Origin: Pleurotus djamor
Lineage: Eukaryota > Basidiomycota > Agaricomycetes > Agaricales > Pleurotaceae
Length of the DNA stretch: 64,000 bases
Direction: 5' to 3'
Assembly: GCA_029747585.1 (NCBI GenBank)
Contig: JAPEVF010000127.1
Span: forward strand, 1 to 64,000
This document shows, one piece after another, positions 56,473-64,000 of the stretch. Positions within the stretch are counted from its first letter, which is position 1. Every line of letters starts with the position of its first letter. A model generated the notes under the pieces. It made no database searches, was not told the DNA's origin, and saw only the letters and a program-made list of their open reading frames with translations. The translations under genes were made by a program, and so were the position numbers.

Positions 56473-57978
56473 CTAGTTCTCCATCACATTTCTCAGCCAG
56501 GNTACAACGTCCGTGACTGGTCGCTGGCCCTCACTNNGTCCCCACCCAAGGTCAACAAAGCCATACTTTTGTCCCTCCAACCCCCGTAGGAGGCTGGCCA
56601 AGAGTTGNNTTTCGTCGTGCGACAGCCGCGACTCGGAAAGCTCCAGTGAACATGATNGAATGATTCCGTGGCTAGACCGAAGGTGCACAGTCTGTATGTG
56701 GCGCATCAGAACCGAGCAAGAANANAAAAGNTATTGCGNNAAGAGCTAGAACGTACGATGNTACCCCAGCTGAAGGATTGTTGCACCGTGTAGGTGAACT
56801 CCGGGGTCTGACCATACAACCAATCCCAACTCTAGAGGGTTGNCAATGANTAACGGACCGTGATGAAAAGAGACATTAACCACGTACGGGCAATTCGGCC
56901 AGCCCTTTGGAAATGTAGTCCACATGGGTGAATTGTTCTGATTCATCGACATAGCAAACCTGAATTGCAACCTTTGAGAAACGCACGGAAAGGGTTGGAT
57001 TGCGATTGGTTGAATCACCTCGTCTTNTATTCCGTACTCGCCGCGGAATTGNTCTACTACGGCTTGGGTGAACGCGTCGTGACTAACATCTGCTTTGTAC
57101 TGTTGGAGATTGCAAACGGGCGAGCGCACCGATGCAACACCACGAGTCACCATAGTATCCTGGGCATAGANAGAAAAATTCAAAGACGCGTCTAGAAGGC
57201 CATGGAAGTGGNGCCTNACCTTACTGGTCCGCAATAAGTCTCCCAGCGTATCCAGTTGCGTTGATATCAGCATGGTGCCATGATGGTAGGCCCTGCTGTT
57301 CACGATCTTATAGGCTGATCCAGACACGTATCAATTCCACGAATGTTAGGTAGTAAATTGGGCGGAGAGGCAACGAATTATCTCATCTTTTCGTGTCCGA
57401 CACAAATGTCATTGCGTTCATTGACGCGAGCGTCGATGCCTAGGGACCGAACGGCCCGCAGAACAATTTTGGAGGTCTCGTGTCGGTCAAATGACTTCCG
57501 AGGGAGATGGATGGAAAAATTAGTGTTCCCTAGGTCCTGNGTGCTATCTCTCAGCAAAGTTGACCCTCTTCATGGAATCATTAGAACGTACATGGTACAC
57601 AGTTCCTCCACCACTCCTCCGTCGGATGAAGGGTATATTTCTTGAGCGCGACGCAGCTATGTTAACTTCCTTCCATGGATTCTGATTTCGGCCTATGACG
57701 ACACATGGGTCGTCTCTATAAATGAGCAATAATGGCTCTTCTGCATGTTTGTGTCGGAAAAGCCTAAGAATTGACGCGTCAGAGAGCCGAACATGGCTTG
57801 CTTAGCAGCGCACACACCAATCTTCGAGTGTAAGGTTGAAATACGGATTAGTTGCTTTAGAAACGTATATAGAGTGGGTTGGGTTGGGTGTTAGCCAAGA
57901 TGGGGAAGTAGTTGTGAAGGTGCGGCGCAAGCTAATGTGTCGGCGAAGGCATGATGATGGTGTTTTGAAGAAAGACAT
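56473..57978 (-). CDS. AIM22: lipoate-protein ligase A (mitochondrial, AIM22/LIPT1-like)
   Basis: Eight exons on the minus strand: 57978-57818, 57763-57592, 57536-57387, 57327-57220, 57159-57019, 56971-56888, 56831-56757, 56691-56473; 369 residues, every phase fits. Arg-rich N terminus (LRRHISLRRTFTTTSPSW), a likely mitochondrial presequence. Then NPYFNLTLEDW, LLLIYRDDPCVVIGRNQNPW, RRRSGGGTVYHDLGN, the conserved K161 followed by VSGSAYK, RAYHHGTML, TRGVASVRSPVCNL and SWDWLYGQTPEFTYT, all landmarks of the LplA fold. It attaches lipoate, or transfers a lipoyl group, to lysines of E2 and H-protein lipoyl domains in mitochondria. Intron 3 (57386-57328) begins AT and ends AC; the other six are GT-AG. 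Several Ns are present but the frame holds. Confidence 0.92.
57328..57386 (-). other. apparent AT-AC intron, 59 nt
   Basis: Between GGACACGAAAAG and GTGTCTGGATCAGCC (minus strand) lies a 59-nt stretch starting ATGAGA and ending TTGATAC, with a CTAAC branch-site match about 20 nt before the end. Removing it joins K161 to VSGSAYK, the conserved ligase motif. No GT-AG pair does this. The branch site and lack of ATATCCTT point to a U2-type AT-AC intron. Confidence 0.6.
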
Positions 57979-58363
57979 GNTATGATGGTGACGCTGAGCA
58001 AGGAACGTGTCGTGTCGCAGATTAGATTAGCCTCTGCGAAACGNACGCGCTGAGCATCTTGACTCTTGATTGTCGCGTCGGTGTCAACGTAGACGCATGA
58101 ACCCACTTGTTTGCAGGCGCGAGTCGCGTCGGCGTTAGTGGCAAATGCCCAACCTAAACNNANCNNTTANGCACCGACGTCTTTCCATGCAACGTNAATA
58201 TATATGACTGATTACGAAAANGCGCAGAANTGNGGAAAGCTGGAACTATATTCTATACATCTACGACATCATCACGAACTCCATTGCTTGACAATNGTAA
58301 GTCACTGCCAACCATTGGCCCAAAGCTTGTCAATAACCTGAAGCTTCAGAGAAGCGAGATGAT
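57979..58363. other. short intergenic region
   Basis: Promoter of the minus-strand ligase and 3' flank of NDUFA8. Clusters of Ns at 58160-58240. Nothing else seen. Confidence 0.45.
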
Positions 58364-59069
58364 TTATTTCTGGATATTTTTGAATATAGGGCTATCAAGC
58401 TCGTGAACAGGCTTTTGGCCTGGTGGTGTACCCGGGATGGTTTTGGTGAGGCCCTAGAGAAAGTTTGGGTGTAAATAAGGTCAAGGCCCTGACNAAATGG
58501 GCAAGACGCACGAGTTTCTCAAACATGCAAGCATTTAGCGTACGCTCTGGCTTGCGACAGCGATAGTATTCCTAAGAAAGCCGAAGCCAGTTCAAGATAC
58601 TTTCATATGCGAAGAGAAGACGCAAGACAGACCTGGTTGTTCATTTCCAAACACTTCCAGTGTGCTTCAAACGACTCCAAGCAGTTTTCNCGCATCTTGT
58701 TGATCCTTTGTGAGGTTACGANTAAGCATGGCACTCGTGAGGAGAGTTTCCGGATAGGCCTCACAGGTCCGTTGCACATCTCGTTACACGTCGGCCTTCC
58801 TTCAAGCAGTGCCCTGGGTCCGTTCGGTTCTCTGCTTTGCAAAGCATAAAGTCCTCTAATNTCATNCATCGTCAGCACCATNCCAACCNCATGANTAAAT
58901 ACCCGCACGTACCATTAAAGTCCTTGCAGTANGNACCGATGAAGAACGCTGCACTCTTCAATGGTGCGCTCGTAGCACCGAGCTCCTGAACCTTGGGCAC
59001 ATCGTCTGGCAGTGGTGTCGGATCCTTGTACGGTGCTACTGGCACGGTGCCCTTTTGGAAGGAGCTCAT
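58364..59069 (-). CDS. NDUFA8: NADH:ubiquinone oxidoreductase subunit NDUFA8 (twin CX9C)
   Basis: Five exons on the minus strand: 59069-58913, 58855-58765, 58705-58633, 58571-58512, 58453-58364; introns 57-61 nt, consistent phases; 156 residues. After a Pro-rich start (DPTPLPDDVPKVQELGATS, APLKSAAFFIG) come four CX9C motifs: C-KDFNEDFML-C, C-LKEGRRVTR-C, C-LESFEAHWK-C and C-RKPERTLNA-C, ending GLTKTIPGTPPGQKP. This pattern identifies the intermembrane-space accessory subunit of complex I, oxidised by the Mia40 pathway. Divergent from the gene at 59333. Confidence 0.93.
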
Positions 59070-59332
59070 TGTGGTGGTCAAGCGTAATAGCAGTCCTCTC
59101 AGTGGNCAATCCGACGACCTCAGCACGGAAACGGTTGTGGGAGTTTCGGGCGCGGACTTCAAATTGACTCCTAATGTCATAGGCATTCCCCTCTCCAACC
59201 ATCTCATGACGATTGTTCTTCTGACACGCGTCTACCATGATCGCAAGTCGTTCTCCCAGCTTTTATAAAGTATGAAAGGCCTTCTAACCGTNNTGATAGA
59301 TATCCAGAGCCCCTCCAAAGGTTTACCAANTA

Positions 59333-59835
59333 CTGATCAAGACCCATAAAACGACAATCTTCATCACNACCGCCCCAACGTCCACTTTCGCGTCAGTCAA
59401 GGCGGAAGTCCTTTCAGCCCTCACTGCCGATGTAAANGAAGGGACNGACACACCGAANGTCTCATCAGAAGACGATTTTGACATATGCAAACCATTCAAA
59501 GAGAAGGGACGACCGACCGGTTCATACGAAATCATTGACCCATCCCTGCAGGTAAAACAGGCGGGGATCAATAACTGGGAGCATTTNTACATCAAGTTTA
59601 AGGATCCAGAGACAGGTGTGCATGATCTTCCGTTCGCGACCACAGCGAGCTCACTCTANGAAACGCCTCAACTCGTCCCATAGGTGAACCTTTGCCCATA
59701 GCTTACACCAAACCCAGTTTCGAAGGTGAAGAGGATGAAGAAGTGGTAGAGTGGCACGAGTCCCAGGAATCGATGTCAATTGACCTCACACCCTCTTTGA
59801 TCAACAAAGGAAAACGGAAGGCACCGCCAGAGTAA
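59333..59835 (+). CDS. hypothetical conserved small protein, start not resolved
   Basis: Exons 59333(or earlier)-59615 and 59684-59835, intron 59616-59683 (phase 1); at least 144 residues. It reads LIKTHKTTIFIT, then a helix SVKAEVLSALTADV, FDICKPFKEKGRPTGSYEI, WEH, YIKFKDPETG, then GEPLPIAYTKP and an acidic tail to KGKRKAPPE. The beta-strand/helix/strand order resembles a ubiquitin-like domain, which is a guess. Ns at 59292-59293 and 59330 hide the start. The coding frame itself is convincing. Confidence 0.55.
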
Positions 59836-59858
59836 TAGAACAACCCTTCGTATCAAGT

Positions 59859-60529
59859 TTAAACATGCTCTGCAGGCGTTGGTGATTTGGTAGGAATTTG
59901 AGTCTTAACCCAAGCTCGCGAAGTGAGCGGAAGTAGGGCAGCGGCCACGCGTCTTCCTTCTTCACTAAGTAAGTTGTAGGTAGAACAGGCATTGCGCTAC
60001 CGAGTGATGAGTCCCACGTTTTGACCAAAGGATCTAATAACTTACGGTGTCCATNGTCTCAAGTTGGATACCCAGCTGACTGAGGTATGTTCGCAGGAAC
60101 GGAGGAGGCTGCTTCAACGTCTTCCCAGTACCTAGGATCAACATTTCTAACAACCGTACTTCAAAGGCGCGTTCGAATGTGATGATATCTGTCGAACTCA
60201 CCTGGACGAGGCCGAACGACATNAAAGATATCAAAGTGACTTTTCGACCATCCATCCCAAAGACTTGTCGGAGTATCCCACAAGAATACCTTCCCTTCNA
60301 GGAAAATGCACGCTGATGGCAAAACCAATCCGTCGTGGAGGCGAATTGCATCCTCCGTGATAGAGTCGACCTGGACTGGGGGAGGGGAATCGTCGGCGAG
60401 TATGTTGGTAAATGTGCTGCTCCGGCGGATGGCACCATGGTGGAATTGCCGTAAGGAAAGTCTGCAGGTCGAACGGGCGATACGGGAGGCGGGGAACATG
60501 GCGGAGCGTGTCGAAGCAATGACGCTCAC
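59859..60529 (-). CDS. NDUFAF3: complex I assembly factor NDUFAF3 (DUF498/Mth938 domain)
   Basis: Three exons on the minus strand: 60529-60202, 60158-60046, 59996-59859; introns 43 and 49 nt; 192 residues. The N terminus is Arg/Ser-rich without acids (RIARSTCRLSLRQFHHGAIR), a mitochondrial targeting sequence. Then HDGLVLPSACIF, VFLWDTP, the core MLILGTGKTLKQPPPFLR with YLSQLGIQLE.MDT, and RNACSTYNLLSEEGRRVAAALLP, the signature of this family. It acts in the mitochondrial matrix in early assembly of the complex I peripheral arm. Two Ns (60223, 60299) stay in frame. Convergent with the gene ending at 59835 and divergent from the F-box gene at 60727. Confidence 0.92.
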
Positions 60530-60726
60530 GGACGGTGGGCTCGGGTTGGTCGGTGGTCTTGCTCATGTGACAGTCCGCGGGACCCGCTATAATGATTGTG
60601 GGAGGAGAACTCACGGACCGATACTATCACCGTGCCTCANCGCCGCGTTCGACCTGTGCATTGCATTGCGCTGTATCCCTTCCGCTCGTTTTCTCTGTCA
60701 TCCACACGCAAATCAACCCATCTCTG

Positions 60727-62315
60727 ATGCTCAAAGCTTACATCAAATACAAACGATGGGCATCAAAAGCTCACAATCATCTGCATTCTTCGCATTCGGC
60801 GTCTTCCGCGGAAAACAAAACATTCTTTTGCAAACTCCTTGATCTTCCCAGCGAAATTCTGGTGGAGACGTTAAGCTGGTTAGAAGACAATCAACTCATC
60901 TACGTCTCAGGACTATCTCGTCGGTTCAACGAAGTAGCTCTGCGCCTTTATCTCGAACGCAAGGACACCCCTGCAGTTAATATCACGACGGGGGAGCTTG
61001 TCCTGGCATCTTCCGAAAGTCTATCCGGCCTTCGGCGTGCCATATTCCTCGATCCAGTCCGTTCATTGTCATGTAAATTCCGTGACTACAACGTTATGGT
61101 GGACATGTGGGAATTGGAGTCGTTTCTAAGGGGAGGTACCGTNNTACCCATGACCTATCGCTGAACTTCCGGCAAGACGTGTTCGACGCGGCGAACAGCG
61201 ATCCCATTGCTTTCTACACAACCAAAGATTTACTCGGNAGCCTACGCCGAATACTGCACCTTTCAATNNAGCGTCGAAATACGGTCGTCGTGCTAACTGG
61301 CAACCGAGTCGGCGGTGTTTTCGCTTGCTCCCCTGCTGATATCCCCGCATGGGACCTTCAGCAACGTAAACTCGTCAAGAAACGCACACGAGTCCAGAGG
61401 TTATCTTCGAAGGTGAAGGCGGGGCTACATCTCGAGTCGCGGACGCCATACGAAGCGCTGCTTCGCATGTATTTCGAGCCTGTGGAAACNCGCTTTTCCC
61501 TCAGTCACCTCGAGGAACTACGCATCCAGCATCTTCCCTCCGCGCCGACACCCGGTTGGAGTCTTCTGACCTTCAACGCAAGCTCAGTCGATCACTTGTC
61601 GTTGACAGAGAATCTTTCATCGGGAGCCTGGGCGTCGATTCTCCCTTTCGTTCATTTGCCAGCGCTGAAGTACTTCGAGGTTAGCTGCAGCACTGGGATA
61701 TTTGCTGCAGACCTTGAAGCCTTCCTTAGTAGACATCCCTCCATCACCGTCGCCATCTTGAAGTCCGTCATCTTGCCCCAGGATACCCCACCCATCTCTC
61801 CTTTCGTACTCCCTGAATTGACATGGATCTCATCCACACCGGCATATCTTGCCCGCCTCCTAGCGTCAGACAAGACGTTCCCTCGTTTAACCGACGTTTT
61901 TATTGTCCCGTCCGATGTTTACGAGCTACCCCATGTCGACATCACTTCNACGGTTGATCCTTTCACCCAGATCTTCCGNGCGCTGTCTGATCGCCCCAGC
62001 GATATCCATGTCGGGTTTGACCCACATTCCATTCCCTCTGCAGATGACCTCATTCGCTGCCTCACCACGAGGCCCATTGCCACCGGCGCAGAACAAGCAC
62101 TACGATGCATCGTCTCGATTGCAATAAGCGAGTTTCGAAAGGAAGCCGTTGATCATCTGCCTCGGTGGTTATCATACTTCCCCGCTTTGCATGACATCAA
62201 CCTATCGGATAGGTTTCTGGCTTCTTTCAAGAGGGAGCGAGAATTGGTACAATACATCAATCTCATCCTTGAGGCATGTCCCGGTGTTTCGATCAACCCA
62301 GACGGAGTACTTTGA
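60727..62315 (+). CDS. F-box protein
   Basis: Single exon, 528 residues once the NN at 61143-61144 is dropped; without that the frame stops at 61164. After a basic start (KAYIKYKRWASKAHNHL) comes a clear F-box: LLDLPSEILVETLSWLEDNQ, then LIYVSGLSRRFNEVALRLYL. The rest contains irregular leucine-rich segments (LRRILHLS, LEELRIQHLP, VDHLSLTENLS, LPALKYFEVS) ending in YINLILEACPGVSIN. Five further Ns are in frame. This is a typical agaricomycete F-box/LRR-like adaptor of an SCF ubiquitin ligase. It is not closely related to the F1-F3 trio. Confidence 0.82.
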
Positions 62316-63634
62316 TGTGAGTTCGTATGGTCTGACCATCGTGACAACAAGGGCTGACTTCGGTATCTCCCTTGTGCGCAGTCTTTGTCCCTCAACGAAG
62401 TAGTAGTTCCGCACCGTCCGCATTTGGTGGATCAGATACTAAATGCGGCAGTTTAGTATGATCTTCCGCCACCCAAAGCGCTCATATCCGTGTACCTATC
62501 AATCAATAAAAGCCCGAAGAGTCAGGTCAAATAGCTTATTTCAGCTGACTCTGGTCTTTTGGCATATCCTTGCTTGGTCTCAATCACGGCTTTTCATCTC
62601 AGGATTATAATGACCCCTCGTTCTCACAGGCCTCCCAAGCTCGATGTCATGCTGGCATCTCAAGTTTCTAGACGCATCCTGAACTCTTTCTGATGCCCTT
62701 GCGACTTTTCGTACATGCTCCAGTGTGCCTACATTGCAACCCCGCTTCGGGGGAAATTTGCCTGGATGAAGAAATGTGCGGGCTTAATAGCAGCCACTGT
62801 GCGGTGGCTTTTGTCAAGATGTCCAGTTGGTTGGCTGTCAATGGANTTTTTTAATGTCAGAAGGTAGGAGTCAGAAGGTTAGTACTTAATGTTCGAGATC
62901 CCATCGTCCCCAGACCTTACAGCCGCAGAACAAACTCTCCACACAATCACCGTCAATATTCCCTGACTTGGGCAGGAATACCCCAGAGTATGGTGCAAGG
63001 ATGGAAGGACTTTGCTGGCAAGACCTCCGGGTCAGCGTCACGATGCTCAGAACATACCTGAAGAGATCGTTATAACTCTGAAATCTACCCTTGCTCAGTT
63101 CATCAATATGCCTTCCAGTATCCCCTTGTGTCAGGATGCGGAATAAATTGGGGTGAATTACTGTTCGACAACATACAATGGCGACTGGCATCCATGTGTT
63201 CCACAGGGGCCACCCGCTCCGCCATACGCTCATTGGGCTTCTTTCAATCAAGATTTACGGGAGTTATATGCACTATGTATGTAATATAGCTGATGTTGCT
63301 CTTCGACTCATCTTTCAGCATTCCTCGCTTGTCACCTAGCAGTTTCCTTACGGACATCCACCTGTGATCCAGCGACCACAAAGCCAGGTACGGTGCTTCA
63401 GATCGACTTAGCTGAGGACCAAGAGTTGTCGGAACTATTTGTGAAGCAGAAAAGACTCTAGCAAATTCCATATTTCTGGGGAGATTCCAAGTCGCCCCCA
63501 TGCCGTTGCACATGGTGGATTGAACCTGCATAGAGCCCCTAAGTCAGACAGGCAGGGATACTCCTATAATCCCGATGAGGAAATGCTTTGATTGACCAAT
63601 CAGAACTCTGCATTCAAAACTTTCCACCTCAATA
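62316..63634. other. intergenic with possible minus-strand fragments
   Basis: Minus-strand frames at 63244-63531 and 62886-63251 (95 and 121 codons) overlap and could be exons of one gene, but no motif, start or splice chain convinced me. A CCAAT box at 63596-63600 lies 35 bases before the ATG at 63635. Confidence 0.3.
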
Positions 63635-64000
63635 ATGAGCACGTCCGTCGGCGAGCCATTCATCCTCTCAAGCTATGCACTACCCCAAAAGCTCAACGCG
63701 GCAGAAGTATCGTCTTCAAGCGTGTATGCGTCGTACTCTGGACGCTCAAAAAATGATGGAATGGTGACTTTGGCTGTACAGGGAGATGGCGTACACATCA
63801 TGGATGTATGTAATAACGAGTCTCAAATGCCAATTTTCTTGTCTAATCGACTTTAGTTGGATAATTTGAACCCAGTCTCATCACATACTTTGGGCCCGTC
63901 GACATCGTTCTCGTGCCCAGCGGTTTCACGGACCGTGGCGCAAGACTCTCAGCGAAATTACACGACCTATGCTGCGATACAGGCTTCATCAGATATCCCT
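63635..64000 (+). CDS. N-terminal part of a gene running off the right edge
   Basis: Exon 1 63635-63805 and exon 2 from 63857 to the end of the window, intron 63806-63856 (GTATGT..TTTAG, phase 0); 105 residues visible. It reads GEPFILSSYALPQKLNAAE, GMVTLAVQGDGVHIMD, then LDNLNPVSSHTLGP. The strand-turn-strand pattern (VTLAVQGDGVHIMDL) suits the first blade of a WD40-like propeller, as in nucleolar U3/t-UTP proteins. This family guess is weak, but that it is a real gene is likely. Confidence 0.55.

Noticed and set aside
57310..57400. A GT-AG alternative for intron 3 of the lipoate ligase
   Set aside because: The only frame-compatible GT-AG pair deletes the conserved lysine and the VSGSA motif.
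1..64000. Biosynthetic, resistance or defence-type gene cluster
   Set aside because: No polyketide synthase, NRPS, terpene cyclase, P450, transporter or nuclease motifs were found; the window holds orphan families and housekeeping genes.

Overview
The window is nuclear DNA of a filamentous basidiomycete, most likely a mushroom-forming agaricomycete. The signs are genes broken by many 45-80 nt GT-AG introns, short intergenic gaps, two proteins with the agaricomycete DUF6699 fold, and several lineage-specific families in tandem or dispersed copies. Nothing looks prokaryotic, viral or organellar. I cannot name the species. Single Ns are scattered through the sequence. At 9724, 12051, 26932, 38342 and 61143-61144, dropping the N restores a conserved reading frame, so these appear to be assembly indels rather than real breaks.

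Left part (1-27.5 kb): three related genes for basic, disordered proteins (747, 2790, 5243) share an E-box promoter module and UTR remnants. They are followed by three copies of a large coiled-coil protein with a Zn2Cys6-like cysteine cluster (6669-12714 minus, 17819-22314 plus, 23242-27466 plus). The third copy has lost half the cluster. A DUF6699 gene and a diverged duplicated micro-ORF lie between copies one and two.

Middle (27.5-48 kb): an F-box/LRR-type gene, an orphan five-exon gene, a second DUF6699 gene, about 4 kb of decayed repeats, three paralogous F-box-like genes, a fourth member of the E-box family (41294-42103) divergent from a small gene, a recent TIR element (46718-47055) and a tail-anchored protein.

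Right part (48.6-64 kb): conserved housekeeping genes. These are the splicing factor BUD31 divergent from a long-tailed TB2/DP1/HVA22 (REEP/Yop1) protein, then a mitochondrial group (lipoate-protein ligase, complex I subunit NDUFA8, complex I assembly factor NDUFAF3), an F-box gene, and the start of a gene running off the right edge. The ligase contains an apparent AT-AC intron that would keep the conserved lysine and SGSA motif in frame. Exon coordinates were worked out by hand from splice sites, reading phase and paralogue or family comparison.
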